The notes beneath the pieces were generated by a model. That model saw only the letters and a list, made by a program, of their open reading frames with translations, did not search any database and was not told where the DNA came from. From contig OY970234.1 in assembly GCA_963714125.1 (NCBI GenBank), positions 3,906,001-3,970,000 of the forward strand: a stretch of DNA of 64,000 bases, in the 5' to 3' direction. How positions within the stretch are numbered: the stretch's first letter is position 1; each line of letters begins with the position of its first letter. The DNA is from CAWCAW01 sp963714125 (GTDB lineage Bacteria; Actinomycetota; Acidimicrobiia; Acidimicrobiales; UBA8190). This document shows, one piece after another, positions 33,660-42,982 of the stretch. The translations under genes were made by a program, and so were the position numbers.

Positions 33660-34661
33660 TCAGACGTCGGACAAAAAGAGCTCGTGCAGTGAATCAAAAG
33701 ACTCGAGACAGCGACCGGCGCCGAGCGCCACACACTCGAGCGGCGTGTCGACCAGATGCACCGGAACCATGGTTTCATTGGCCAGACGGCGAGCCAGGCC
33801 GCGCAAAAGCGCCCCACCGCCGACGAGGTGAATGCCTTGGGAGATGATGTCCTGGGCCAGTTCCGGCGGCGCATGGCCGAGACACTCCACGGCGGCGTCG
33901 ATGATCTGGTGGACCTGATCTTCCACGGCCTGACGCAACTCCGTCGGCGACAGCACCACCGTCTTGGGCATCCCGCTCATGAGCTCGCGACCACGAACCT
34001 CGGCCTTGACCTCGCCGGAGTACGGGGCCGCCGATCCAATAGCCAGCTTGATTTCCTCGGCGGTGCGCTCCCCTATGGCGACGCCGTGTTCGCGGCGCAC
34101 GAACTGTTGAATGGCGGCGTCGATATCGAACCCGCCACAACGGATGGCCTGACACGCCACCACCCCGCCGAGCGAGATCACCGCCGTCTCCGACGTACCG
34201 CCACCGACGTCGACGACCATGTTGCCGATGGGTTCGTGGATGGGCAGTCCCGCTCCGATGGCCGCCGCCATGGGCTGTTCGATGAGATAGGCCGAAGACG
34301 CACCGGCGCGATGGGCGGCCTCCTTGACGGCGCGCCGTTCCACCGACGTGATGGCCGAGGGCACGCAGATAAGCACACGCGGCCGATTGATCCTCGACAC
34401 GCCGCAGCGCTGCAGAAGGAGCCTGATCATGCGCTCGGTGATGTCGAAATCGGTGATCGCCCCCTGGCGCAAGGGGCGCACCGCCACGATGTACCCCGGG
34501 GTGCGGCCGATCATCTGCCATGCGTCTTGTCCGACGGCCAGAACGTCTTGGGTGCGGGTGTTGAGGGCGATGACCGTCGGCTCGTTGAGGACGATCCCCT
34601 TGCCCCGGGCGTACACGAGCGTGTTCGCCGTACCGAGATCGATGGCGAGATCTCTAGCCAT
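33660..34661 (-). CDS. mreB: Rod-shape-determining protein MreB/Mbl
   Basis: A 333-residue bacterial actin. The ATP-binding blocks are in order: MARDLAIDLGTANTLVYARG, ITDFDITERMIRLLL, VVDVGGGTSETAVISLGG, and LVGGGALLRGLARRLANET. The open frame runs 97 codons further upstream, but MreB proteins begin at this M-A-R-D-L-A-I-D-L-G-T, so 34661 is the start. No mreC or mreD lies next to it in the window. It is convergent with the HEAT-repeat gene and divergent from the next gene. Confidence 0.93.
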   Translation of the reverse strand: MARDLAIDLGTANTLVYARGKGIVLNEPTVIALNTRTQDVLAVGQDAWQMIGRTPGYIVAVRPLRQGAITDFDITERMIRLLLQRCGVSRINRPRVLICVPSAITSVERRAVKEAAHRAGASSAYLIEQPMAAAIGAGLPIHEPIGNMVVDVGGGTSETAVISLGGVVACQAIRCGGFDIDAAIQQFVRREHGVAIGERTAEEIKLAIGSAAPYSGEVKAEVRGRELMSGMPKTVVLSPTELRQAVEDQVHQIIDAAVECLGHAPPELAQDIISQGIHLVGGGALLRGLARRLANETMVPVHLVDTPLECVALGAGRCLESFDSLHELFLSDV

Positions 34662-34683
34662 TACGCCGTAACCGCACCTCGCC

Positions 34684-36075
34684 ATGGTACGGCCCGCTGC
34701 AGCACGCCGCGACGGGCCACGGTCTTGGCGCGACGTCCGTAGCCGAGGTCTCCCCGCTAGCCTCGTCTTCAATGGACAAGGGGAATCCGTTCGCCGGGGG
34801 GACGCGTCCGATAGCGATGACCTGGGCGAAGACGGCCTGCATCGGGGTTGGATCTCCCCTGACGATCGCCTATGGCGACACCCTTCCGAGGTGGCTGCAT
34901 TGGGTGAACCCCACCCCGGCTCTTCGGCCGCATCCTCCTTAAATCGGAGCAAAAAGCGCCGCTACGGACGACCCGTACTGACCGGCATGGCCGCTGCCAC
35001 CGCCGCGGCCGCCACCGTCGTCATCGTGCTCGCCCTCGTCGACGCGCCGGCCGGCCCCGACGCGGCCACACTTCCCAATGCCACCGACACCAGCATGGTC
35101 ACCGGTTTGGTGGCATCGGGAGCCGCCGGTGAGACGTCGGCGGTACCGGCCGTACCCACCGGGCAGAGCATCATGGAGATGGCGTCAACCGTGAGCCCTT
35201 CGCTGGTGGGACTCCAACCCGACGAGGCCACCAAAAGTGCGGGCGCCGTGATCACGGGGGTGGTCATGCCCGGCGGCCACCTCGTCATCTCAGCGGCCTC
35301 GGCGTTGAGCGGCGTGTCGAAGGTGGCCATCTTCACGTCTGACGGCACGCGCCATGAAGGACAGGTGATTGGCATCGATGCGCATGCCGGGGTGGCGGTG
35401 CTGAGTGTCGACGGCACCGCGCTGATACCGGCGTCGTTCGCCGATGAGGATGTGGAGCCGACCGAGTTGGCGGTCACCGCGTGCATGTGCGGCGACAACA
35501 CCTCGCTGCACAGCACCAAGGATCCCAAGACGATTTCGCCGAAACTCGACGTAGCAGTGGGAATGGTTCGAGGGGCGGGACTCGCTGTCGATCTCTCCGA
35601 CGGCCCTGATCTTCTCGATGTCATCGAAGCGGAGATGCCGCTTGGTCCCAGTGCATGGGGCGGCGTCCTTCTTGACGGGGAGGGGCAGGTGATCGGGGTC
35701 CTCGACGGCCAGCAAACCGTGGGTGCCGACCGCATGGGCTTGTTCGTCCCCACCCATCTGGCCCTCGGTGTCGCCGACGAGTTGGCCGCTGGATCACCGG
35801 TCGTGCACGGGTGGTTGGGATTGGTCGGCACCGACGATCCCGGCGATGGCGGCGCACTCGTGGTCAAGGTCATGCCCAACGGACCCGCGGCGTCGGCCGG
35901 GCTGCTGGCAGGAGACGTGGTGAACGCCGTCGACGCCCACCCCGTGGTCTCGCTCGCCGATCTGCAGTCGCGCCTCTACACCGAGGCCCCGGGAACAGGA
36001 GTTGATCTCTCGGTGACAATGCCCTCGGGCCAGACCACCATGGTGGCCACCTTGGCTTCCTCGCCCACGAAATAG
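34684..36075 (+). CDS. Membrane-anchored HtrA-like pseudoprotease with PDZ domain
   Basis: A 463-residue protein. The N-terminal WISPDDRLWRHPSE block is a motif of actinobacterial trypsin-like/HtrA membrane proteins. One membrane helix follows near residues 100-120 (LTGMAAATAAAATVVIVLAL). The protease-like domain (about 155-350) has lost its triad: the His site reads VISAASAL, the Asp site DAHAGVAVL, and the Ser site GPSAWGG instead of GNSGG. A PDZ domain ends it (GALVVKVMPNGPAASAGLLA). It probably acts as a binding protein. The start is unclear; ATG 34684 is the earliest. It ends 18 bp before the next gene. Confidence 0.8.
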   Translation: MVRPAAARRDGPRSWRDVRSRGLPASLVFNGQGESVRRGDASDSDDLGEDGLHRGWISPDDRLWRHPSEVAALGEPHPGSSAASSLNRSKKRRYGRPVLTGMAAATAAAATVVIVLALVDAPAGPDAATLPNATDTSMVTGLVASGAAGETSAVPAVPTGQSIMEMASTVSPSLVGLQPDEATKSAGAVITGVVMPGGHLVISAASALSGVSKVAIFTSDGTRHEGQVIGIDAHAGVAVLSVDGTALIPASFADEDVEPTELAVTACMCGDNTSLHSTKDPKTISPKLDVAVGMVRGAGLAVDLSDGPDLLDVIEAEMPLGPSAWGGVLLDGEGQVIGVLDGQQTVGADRMGLFVPTHLALGVADELAAGSPVVHGWLGLVGTDDPGDGGALVVKVMPNGPAASAGLLAGDVVNAVDAHPVVSLADLQSRLYTEAPGTGVDLSVTMPSGQTTMVATLASSPTK

Positions 36076-36093
36076 CGAAGTAGAACAGACGTC

Positions 36094-37311
36094 ATGGACC
36101 TCCCTGGCTCGGGTGCGGGCGGCAATTTCCTCGAACAGCTCCTCGGTGATCTCCTCCAGCTCATGGGGGGGGCGGGGCCCGGTGCGGGACAGATCGAACT
36201 GGCCCGAACCCTGGCTCAAGGCGTCGCCACCGGGGGCCAGCCCGAGGCCAACGTTGACCCCATGGTGCGCATGGCCTTTGAGGAGCTCGTGGCCCTGGCC
36301 GAGCTGCACGTGGCAGAGATCACCGGCCTGAGCGTCACCGCCGACGGCTCCCACCTCGAGGTCGCCCCCCTGGGACCCGGCGCGTGGGCGTGGAACACCC
36401 TCGAGGAATGGCGCTACCTGCTCGACGCCATGTCGATCTCATCGCCGTCGGAAGCTCCGAGTGCGTCGACCACGTCCGACGCACTCGCCGAAACCGACCA
36501 AGGCGGACCGGCCGAGCTGGTGGCCCGGTGGATGGCCACGATGGGGCCGATGCTGGCCGCCATGCAGTTCGGCTCGGCGGTCGGGCACTTGGCGCGCTCG
36601 ACGCTCGGCCAGTTCGAGCTCCCCATCCCCCGCTCGTCTCGCCGTCTCCTGGTGGTGCCGGGGAACGTGGCGACGTTCGCCGAGGACTGGAGCCTGCCCC
36701 TGGACCAGGTGCAGCTGTGGGTGTGTTTGCGCGATGTCACCACCCAAGCCGTCCTCAGCCGGCCGTCGGTGGGGGCGCGTTTCAGTGAGCTCTTCGTCGG
36801 CGTGGCGGCCGGTATGGCCAACGAAGCCGCCGGCATGGCACAACACCTCGAGGGGCTCGACCCCACGGATCCCGAAAGCCTCCAACGACTGCTGGGTGAT
36901 CCTGACGTTCTACTGGGCGCCGAACCTTCGCCGCAGCGCGTGCGGGCGTCGTCAGAGTTGGGTGCGGCGGTGGACGTCCTGCTCGGCTACGTCGAGCACG
37001 TGTTGGACAATGCCGCGGCGCGCCTGATGGGTAGTCGCAGCGCACTGACCGAAGCGTGGCGTCGCCGGCAGGTTGACCGCCCCAGTAGCGAACGCACCGC
37101 CGAGCTTCTCCTCGGACTCGACCTCGGCCCTGCCCATGTCGAGCGCGGTGCCGCCTTCGTGCGCGGTGTGCTGGATCGAGCCGGCGAGGACGGCCTGGCC
37201 CGGCTGTGGACATCGGGGCGGACCATTCCCACCCCGTCGGAGGTCGAAGCTCCCGGCTTGTGGCTGGAGCGCATCGACCTGGACGACGGACCCGATCCGG
37301 CGTCGACCTAG
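36094..37311 (+). CDS. DUF2342-family zincin-like protein, catalytic motif lost
   Basis: A 405-residue protein. Features shared with the DUF2342 (Zincin_2) family are the Gly-rich N-terminus, MGPMLAAMQFGSAVGHLARS, PGNVATFAEDWSLPLDQVQL, and the C-terminal DVLLGYVEHVLDNAAARL. The motif position reads LWVCLRDVTTQAVL, where family members carry HExxH, or as I recall REAAH in the hydrolase-like branch. Here the Glu is Asp and the last His is Thr, so zinc chemistry is unlikely. It follows the inactive HtrA-like gene by 18 bp. Its role is unknown. Confidence 0.78.
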   Translation: MDLPGSGAGGNFLEQLLGDLLQLMGGAGPGAGQIELARTLAQGVATGGQPEANVDPMVRMAFEELVALAELHVAEITGLSVTADGSHLEVAPLGPGAWAWNTLEEWRYLLDAMSISSPSEAPSASTTSDALAETDQGGPAELVARWMATMGPMLAAMQFGSAVGHLARSTLGQFELPIPRSSRRLLVVPGNVATFAEDWSLPLDQVQLWVCLRDVTTQAVLSRPSVGARFSELFVGVAAGMANEAAGMAQHLEGLDPTDPESLQRLLGDPDVLLGAEPSPQRVRASSELGAAVDVLLGYVEHVLDNAAARLMGSRSALTEAWRRRQVDRPSSERTAELLLGLDLGPAHVERGAAFVRGVLDRAGEDGLARLWTSGRTIPTPSEVEAPGLWLERIDLDDGPDPAST

Positions 37312-37348
37312 ACCGCCGACTCCCGACCGCTGGCGCGAGACCGCCGAT

Positions 37349-37672
37349 TTAAACCTCGGGAGTCTCGGCCTCCGTGTCGCTGGCAGCCGGGGCCGGCTCT
37401 TCGACCTCGACACCGAGGTCCCAATCGAGTTCGAGACGCTCGCGCTCAGCATCGCGTGCCACCCGCTCGCGGTTACGCCGGAACTGGGGGTCATGAGGAG
37501 GAAGCAAGGTGAGGCGGGCCAGCGTGCGGTCCCGGAAGGGGTTGATCACCGAGGCGTCGCCGTAGGTGGACTGCACTTCCCAATGCGGCGCCACCGGGCC
37601 CAGGTAGACCACCCGGACATGGCCCTGTGGCGGCAATACCTCTTGCTCTAGTTCCTCGATCTCGTCGGGCAC
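37349..37672 (-). CDS. Conserved hypothetical acidic protein
   Basis: A 107-residue acidic protein, no recognised domain. The middle part (GHVRVVYLGPVAPHWEVQST, then FRDRTLARLTLLPPHDPQF) looks structured. The ends are charged and probably disordered (EIEELEQEVLPP and EVEEPAPAASDTEAE). It resembles short conserved actinobacterial proteins of unknown role. It is convergent with the DUF2342 gene. Confidence 0.6.
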   Translation of the reverse strand: MPDEIEELEQEVLPPQGHVRVVYLGPVAPHWEVQSTYGDASVINPFRDRTLARLTLLPPHDPQFRRNRERVARDAERERLELDWDLGVEVEEPAPAASDTEAETPEV

Positions 37673-37856
37673 TCGGTCTCACTTCCCCGTAGGACAGGGC
37701 GGCCAGCCTACGCCAACAGGCTGGACCCATCCGTTTCACAGAGACGTCACAGGATCGATGTTCAGACTGCCTAGGGAAGTGGGTAGAAGAACGGCACCTC
37801 AAGCGGCCGGTTTCACAAGGAGCCGCTGGTAGGGTGGCCTTAGCTACGGAGGCACC

Positions 37857-38105
37857 ATGGATACCGACTGGATGGCCCGGGGAAAGTGCAGGGAGTTGGA
37901 TCCTGCCGAGTTTTTTCCCAACGATGGCGTCGGCGTGCAGGTAGCCCAGCGGATCTGCGCCGAATGCCCGGTGCGGGTGGCCTGCCTTGAGTACGCCCTC
38001 GCCAATCGGGTGGACCACGGGGTGTGGGGCGGGACTTCCGAGCGCGAGCGGCGACGGATCCTGCGCCAGCGCCGTCTGACGCGCCTTCACGTCACCGCCA
38101 ACTGA
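37857..38105 (+). CDS. WhiB family iron-sulfur transcription factor
   Basis: An 82-residue WhiB protein. The four cluster cysteines are C11, C34, C37 and C43 (GKCRELD, then ICAECPVRVACLEYA). The GVWGG turn and basic ERERRRILRQRR helix follow, all standard. WhiB proteins hold a [4Fe-4S] cluster and bind the primary sigma factor to activate genes for division, redox balance or resistance. A GGAGG site lies just before the ATG. Confidence 0.95.
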   Translation: MDTDWMARGKCRELDPAEFFPNDGVGVQVAQRICAECPVRVACLEYALANRVDHGVWGGTSERERRRILRQRRLTRLHVTAN

Positions 38106-38148
38106 CCGGCGCCCGACGGGCCGAGGAAGTCCGAGGCAGCTACCGCCG

Positions 38149-39006
38149 GTGCTCGAGTGCGTCATCAACATCTCCGAAGGGCGCGATGTCACGGTCATCG
38201 ACGCCGTGGCCGCATCAGGCGGTTCGTGTGTGCTCGACGTCCACAGCGACGCGTGGCATAACCGCAGCGTCCTGACGCTGGCCGGTCACGACATCGAACA
38301 TGCGGTGCGAGCTGTGGCGGAACGCGCCGTTGCCCTCATCGACATACGGACGCATCGCGGCGTACACCCCCGCATAGGCGCCATCGACGTGGTGCCGTTC
38401 GTTCCCCTTGACGACGCCGGGACACCGCATGCCGGTGACGATCTCGGACCCGCCATCGATGCGGGACGGCGTTTCGCGGCGTGGGCGGCGGCCGAACTCG
38501 GTCTCCCGTGCTTCTACTACGGGCCGCAACGGTCCCTGCCTGACGTGCGACGGCACGCCTTTGTCACGTTCATGCCCGACGTCGGCCCCAGGCAGAACCA
38601 CCCGAGCGGGGGTGCCTGTGCGGTGGGGGCTCGCCATGCCCTCATTGCCTACAACGTGTGGCTCGAGACCACCGACGTGTCGGTGGCGACCTCGTTGTCG
38701 GCGGCGCTGCGCGGTCCCAAAGTGCGCACCTTGGGTCTGGCCGTGGAACGCGGCTCGCAGGTCTCGTGCAACCTCATGGACCCGTGGGCGGTCGGCCCCG
38801 CCCAGATCTTCGATGCCGTGGTCAACCTGGCGGCCGGCGCCGGCACCAGCGTGAGCCGGGCCGAACTCGTGGGTCTGGCTCCCCGGGCCGTGGTGGAGTC
38901 GATCCCGCCACGGCGCTGGAGCGAACTCGACCTCGATCCGAGCCGCACCATCGAGGTCCGCCTCTCCGGTGCAGCCGGAGAACGGACCGTTCGATCAGGA
39001 GGCTGA
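38149..39006 (+). CDS. ftcD: Glutamate formimidoyltransferase
   Basis: A 285-residue formiminotransferase domain, without the cyclodeaminase half present in the vertebrate enzyme. It moves the formimino group between glutamate and tetrahydrofolate (histidine breakdown and one-carbon pool). Recognisable blocks are LECVINISEGRDV at the start, HRGVHPRIGAIDVVPFVP, GLPCFYYG and ARHALIAYNVWL. GTG start. It overlaps the 3' end of the second WhiB gene by 12 bp (convergent). Confidence 0.9.
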   Translation: MLECVINISEGRDVTVIDAVAASGGSCVLDVHSDAWHNRSVLTLAGHDIEHAVRAVAERAVALIDIRTHRGVHPRIGAIDVVPFVPLDDAGTPHAGDDLGPAIDAGRRFAAWAAAELGLPCFYYGPQRSLPDVRRHAFVTFMPDVGPRQNHPSGGACAVGARHALIAYNVWLETTDVSVATSLSAALRGPKVRTLGLAVERGSQVSCNLMDPWAVGPAQIFDAVVNLAAGAGTSVSRAELVGLAPRAVVESIPPRRWSELDLDPSRTIEVRLSGAAGERTVRSGG

Positions 39007-39282
39007 CGCTCCGGCCGCGGCGCGGCGGCTCATGGCCCGCGCCCGGCGCAACCGACGGCGCTCACGCTCGGAAAGGCCACCCCAGATCCCGAACTTCTCA
39101 CCGTTGGCGAGGGCGTACTCCAGGCAGTCTTCGCGGACCACACATCCCCGGCACACCTCTTTGGCCTCGCGAGTCGACGCTCCCCGCTCCGGAAAGAACA
39201 GGTCAGGATCGACACCCATGCAGTTTGCTCTCGATTGCCAGTCACGTTCCTGGCGGGCGTACAAAAGTGAAACGACGTTCAC
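38995..39282 (-). CDS. WhiB family iron-sulfur transcription factor
   Basis: A 95-residue second WhiB protein. Cluster cysteines lie in RANCMGVD, then VCRGCVVREDCLEYA; GIWGG and ERERRRLRRARA follow. I chose GTG 39282 because AGGGGAGG lies 7 nt upstream of it; an in-frame GTG at 39303 is the longer alternative. A perfect 6-bp inverted repeat around one base (39299-39311) lies just upstream and could be an operator. It is convergent with ftcD. Confidence 0.92.
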   Translation of the reverse strand: MNVVSLLYARQERDWQSRANCMGVDPDLFFPERGASTREAKEVCRGCVVREDCLEYALANGEKFGIWGGLSERERRRLRRARAMSRRAAAGASAS

Positions 39283-39298
39283 CGGTCCGCCTCCCCTC

Positions 39299-39311
39299 GC
39301 CACTTAGTGGC
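39299..39311. promoter_or_regulatory. Small palindrome upstream of second whiB gene
   Basis: GCCACT-T-AGTGGC, an inverted repeat 17 bp upstream of the proposed GTG start and adjoining its ribosome site. It could be a regulator site or an RNA hairpin in the leader. Confidence 0.35.
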
Positions 39312-39510
39312 ATCTTTGTAGTTACAGCTTTGTCATCATTGCGTGCTCGTCGCGCCGACGCAAGGGGAAATTTCCCTTATTGCCACGGTGCGTGACATCG
39401 CGGGCCAGAAGGGTCAACGCGGTGGCACCGATGCGCGTGCGGCTGATGCCACGGTGCGCCTCACCACCTCCGGCGTGCGCCGGGGTGAGTCGGACCAGCG
39501 CCGCCGGCGG

Positions 39511-41541
39511 TCAGGCGCCGCGGCGCGACGATGATCGCGTCGAGCGGCGATGTTCGAGAAAGTCGACGAGCACGTAGTCCCCGAGGGTCTCCGGAGTCGT
39601 GAAAAAAGCCCTGCCTTTGTTGAGTTTTGTCATCTGCTCGACGAAGCCTTGCAGGGACCGGTTGGCGTCGAGCATGAAGGTGTTGATGGTGATCCCGGCG
39701 CGTGTGCAGCGCACCACTTCTGCCAGCGTGGCGCGCACCGTCTCGGGCACCGGGGGGTAGTTGAAAAAGACGTCGTACCCGTCGTCACCGTCGGGAACGA
39801 GGTGAGCGGTGGGCTCACCGTCGGTGATCATGATGATCTGTTTTGTTCCGGCTCGATGGGCCAAAAGACGGCGGGCCAGCAGCAATCCGTGCTGCATGTT
39901 GGTGCCGTAGACGAAGTCCCACGACACTTCCGGAAGCTCTTCGGCCTTGATTTCGCGGGCCACCTCCGAGAACCCCACCAGCCCGAGGAAGTCACGACTA
40001 AAGCGCGTCGACATCAACGTGTGCAGGGCAATGGCCACCTTTTTGGCGGCCAGAAAGTTGTCGCGCATGGGCATCGAGAGCGAAAGATCGACCATGAGTA
40101 CGGTCGACGAGCGAGTGAGATGCTCGGTGCGCGAGATCTCGAAGTCGTCCGGCTGGAGGTGCACCGGAGTGCCCGTGCCGGCCCGGCGCACGGCGTTGTG
40201 CACGGTGCGCTGGATGTCGAGGGTGAAGGGATCACCGAACTCATACGGCTTGGTCTGCCCTTCGGGCTCGTGCCCGGTCCCCACCACGTTGTTGCGGTGG
40301 CCTCCCAACTTGTCTTTGGCCAGCTTTGAGAACAATTCGGACAGGGCTCCCTCGCCGATGCGCCTGATGCCGCGGGCGGTGAGCTCGAAACGGCCCTCGC
40401 GTTGCTCGATGAGCCCGGCCGCTTCGAGCTCCTTGGCCAGTTGCGACAGGCGTTCGAGGGAACGGGCCCCGTCGTCACCCAGGTACTTGGCCACCTGCTC
40501 CAGGTCGACCTCGGCCAGGGCTCCGGGGGTGGAAGCCGAGCGCAGGAACTGCTCGAGCTGGTCCATCTCGCCCAGCCGGCGGGCGGCGGAGGCGGCGTCG
40601 GCCAGCCCCATGGGGTCTGACCCGCTGAAGCGGTAGCGCTTGCCCCATCCCGCCCCGGGGACGGCCTTGCGCAAGTTTTCGGCCAGCCTGTCGATCTGCC
40701 AGCGCAGGTCGAGGTCCTCGAACAGCGAGTCGGCCAGCGCTTGGAGCTGGGCCCGCTGGCCGGGCGACAGGGAGTCCATGGCGGCCTGGACGGCGGCCAT
40801 CTGGGCGGCGAACTGCTCGAGCAACTCGTCGAGGGTCTGGGGATTACCCGGAAAGAAATCGCCGAAGTTCTCCATGAACTGCTCGAAGGACGGGTCGAGT
40901 GCCTCGCCCGCTTCGCGCTGCTCGATCATGCGGTTCAGCGAGTCGAGCATCTGGCGGGACCGCTCGAGCTGTTCGGGGTCGGGATTGGTCATGGCGTCGG
41001 CCATCTGGTCGAAAAAGCCGCGGGCCACTTCCTCGCGCAGGCGTTCGAGGAATTCCTCGAAGTGCTGGCGCGCCTCGGACGAGGTGAAGTCGTAGTTCTG
41101 CAGACCCCGCACCCGTCCAGCCAGGTCGGGGGGCAGCAGGTCAAGCTCGACGCGCCGCTCGGCCACGACGTCGTTGGTGACTTCCTGGCGCCGCTCGTCG
41201 CCCGAGGCCCGGGCGTCCTCGGCCAGCGCATCGAGGCCGGTGCGCTCTTCGCCGACGATCTTTTCGAGGTCCTCGGCGAGCTCTTGAAAGGCACCACCCA
41301 GGTCCCCGCTCTCGAGCTCCTCCTGACGGCGCTGGCGCAAACGCTCCATCAGCTCCCGCAGGCCCTGGACGCGCTCGCCGTCAGCCGACTGGTAGCCCTT
41401 GGTAAGCAGACGACGCAGCGCCGCGTCGGGATCGCCGTGATAGAGGAGGTCGTCGGCCAGCTCCGAGAACAAGGCGTCGACCTCGTCGATCATGCCCGCC
41501 TGGGTCCCGTCCCAGGCCCGGTAGTCCCAGTGCTTGGGCAC
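39511..41541 (-). CDS. VWA-domain protein (CoxE-like), partner of MoxR-type ATPase
   Basis: A 676-residue protein. The N-terminal 350 residues are largely helical and charged, with coiled-coil character (RLRQRRQEELESGDLGG). The C-terminal 200 residues are a von Willebrand A domain with a metal site VDLSLSMPMRDN (DxSxS) and IMITDGEPTAH. The extreme C-terminus is basic. It follows the AAA+ gene by 4 bp. Such MoxR-VWA pairs act as chaperones that insert metals or remodel a target. The target is unknown. Confidence 0.9.
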   Translation of the reverse strand: MPKHWDYRAWDGTQAGMIDEVDALFSELADDLLYHGDPDAALRRLLTKGYQSADGERVQGLRELMERLRQRRQEELESGDLGGAFQELAEDLEKIVGEERTGLDALAEDARASGDERRQEVTNDVVAERRVELDLLPPDLAGRVRGLQNYDFTSSEARQHFEEFLERLREEVARGFFDQMADAMTNPDPEQLERSRQMLDSLNRMIEQREAGEALDPSFEQFMENFGDFFPGNPQTLDELLEQFAAQMAAVQAAMDSLSPGQRAQLQALADSLFEDLDLRWQIDRLAENLRKAVPGAGWGKRYRFSGSDPMGLADAASAARRLGEMDQLEQFLRSASTPGALAEVDLEQVAKYLGDDGARSLERLSQLAKELEAAGLIEQREGRFELTARGIRRIGEGALSELFSKLAKDKLGGHRNNVVGTGHEPEGQTKPYEFGDPFTLDIQRTVHNAVRRAGTGTPVHLQPDDFEISRTEHLTRSSTVLMVDLSLSMPMRDNFLAAKKVAIALHTLMSTRFSRDFLGLVGFSEVAREIKAEELPEVSWDFVYGTNMQHGLLLARRLLAHRAGTKQIIMITDGEPTAHLVPDGDDGYDVFFNYPPVPETVRATLAEVVRCTRAGITINTFMLDANRSLQGFVEQMTKLNKGRAFFTTPETLGDYVLVDFLEHRRSTRSSSRRGA

Positions 41542-41545
41542 TACG

Positions 41546-42982
41546 TCATCCTCGTCCTCGGTAGGTGGCCTTCGACCCCGAGGCGTCCTTGTTCAGGCGC
41601 TTGGTCAAGTGCAACCCCTCCAAAATGAACTCGGTCGCGCTGGCCACGGCCCCCGGCGTCTCGCTTCCGGCCAGCGCCAGCACGGGCCCTTCGAGGGAAG
41701 GCACCTCGCTCAACACGTCGCGGTAGGCCGACGCGGGCAGGTCGTCGCCGGCGTGGACGACTCGAGCCTGGTCGAAGGCGCCGATGACGGCCCCGAGCGG
41801 CTCACTGGGAACGCGGCGCCGGAACACCGCCAACACGGCCGCGGAGACGAGGCCGTTGAGGATCTTGTCCTCGCGGCCTTCCTCCAGCGCCTCGATCTCG
41901 ATCTTCCCCTGGGTCGAGGTGATGATGGCGGCCAGGTCGCTGACGCGGGGCACGGCGTCGGATTCACCGAGGCGCACGGCCCGGCGCAACGCATTGGCAC
42001 TGAGCGTCTCGTAGTTCGAGATGCTCAAGCGCACCGACACGCCCGAACGCTGGTTCACGTGCGGGCTCTGGCGCGCCAGCTGCGAAACCTCGGCCACGAC
42101 CTCGGCCATAAAGGCAGGCACCTCGACGCGCGGCCCGTCGGGCCCGGCACTGAGGGCGGTCGCCTCCTGATGGATGATGGCTAGCTCGGTGTCGGTGTCG
42201 GTGGGGTAATGAGTACGGATCTGGGACCCGAAACGGTCCTTGAGCGGGGTGATGATGCGCCCTCGGTTGGTGTAGTCCTCGGGGTTGGCCGTGGCCACCA
42301 GCACCACGTCGAGCGGCAGGCGCACCGTGAAACCGCGGATCTGGACGTCACGCTCCTCGAGCACGTTGAGCAACCCCACCTGGATGCGCTCGGCCAAATC
42401 CGGAAGCTCGTTGATGGCGAAGATGCCCCGGTTGGCCCGGGGGACGAGCCCGTAGTGCAACGTCAGCTCATCAGACAGGTACCGACCCTCGGCCACCTTG
42501 ATGGGGTCGACCTCACCGATGAGATCGGCAATGGACGTGTCGGGGGTGGCCAGCTTCTCGGCAAAACGCCGCGAGCGATGGACCCAGGCGATGGCGGTGG
42601 CATCGCCGTCGGCGGCCACCGTGTCGCGCCCGTGACGCGACACGGGCTGATACGGATCGTCGCCGATCTCCGAGCCGGCCACGATGGGCATCCATTCATC
42701 GAGCTGGGCAATGAGCGAGCGCACGATGCGGGTCTTGGCTTGGCCCCGCTCGCCCAGCAGGATGATGTCGTGCCCGGCCAACAAGGCGTTTTCGAGTTGG
42801 GGCAGGACGGTGTCGTCGAAGCCCAGCACGCCTTGGACGACGGGCACGCCTTCGGCAATGCACCGCAGGGTGTTGCGCCGGATCTCTTCGTGGACGGGGA
42901 CCGACTCCCACCCCGAGGCGCGGAGGTCTCCGAGGGTGGCCGGAAGGTGCGGGGGAGGGTCGGGAGGCAACACGTCGCTCAT
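41546..42982 (-). CDS. MoxR/magnesium-chelatase-like AAA+ ATPase
   Basis: A 478-residue AAA+ ATPase. Walker A is the variant GERGQAKTRIVR. The Walker B region is NRGIFAINELPDLAERIQVG. Sensor 1 is VLVATANPEDYTNRGRIITP. The N-terminus opens with the helical NTLRCIAEGVPVVQGVLG. The frame is open 113 codons further up, but MSDVLPPDPPPHLP at 42982 gives the usual beginning. It is in an operon with the VWA gene and divergent from the SDH genes. Confidence 0.88.
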   Translation of the reverse strand: MSDVLPPDPPPHLPATLGDLRASGWESVPVHEEIRRNTLRCIAEGVPVVQGVLGFDDTVLPQLENALLAGHDIILLGERGQAKTRIVRSLIAQLDEWMPIVAGSEIGDDPYQPVSRHGRDTVAADGDATAIAWVHRSRRFAEKLATPDTSIADLIGEVDPIKVAEGRYLSDELTLHYGLVPRANRGIFAINELPDLAERIQVGLLNVLEERDVQIRGFTVRLPLDVVLVATANPEDYTNRGRIITPLKDRFGSQIRTHYPTDTDTELAIIHQEATALSAGPDGPRVEVPAFMAEVVAEVSQLARQSPHVNQRSGVSVRLSISNYETLSANALRRAVRLGESDAVPRVSDLAAIITSTQGKIEIEALEEGREDKILNGLVSAAVLAVFRRRVPSEPLGAVIGAFDQARVVHAGDDLPASAYRDVLSEVPSLEGPVLALAGSETPGAVASATEFILEGLHLTKRLNKDASGSKATYRGRG

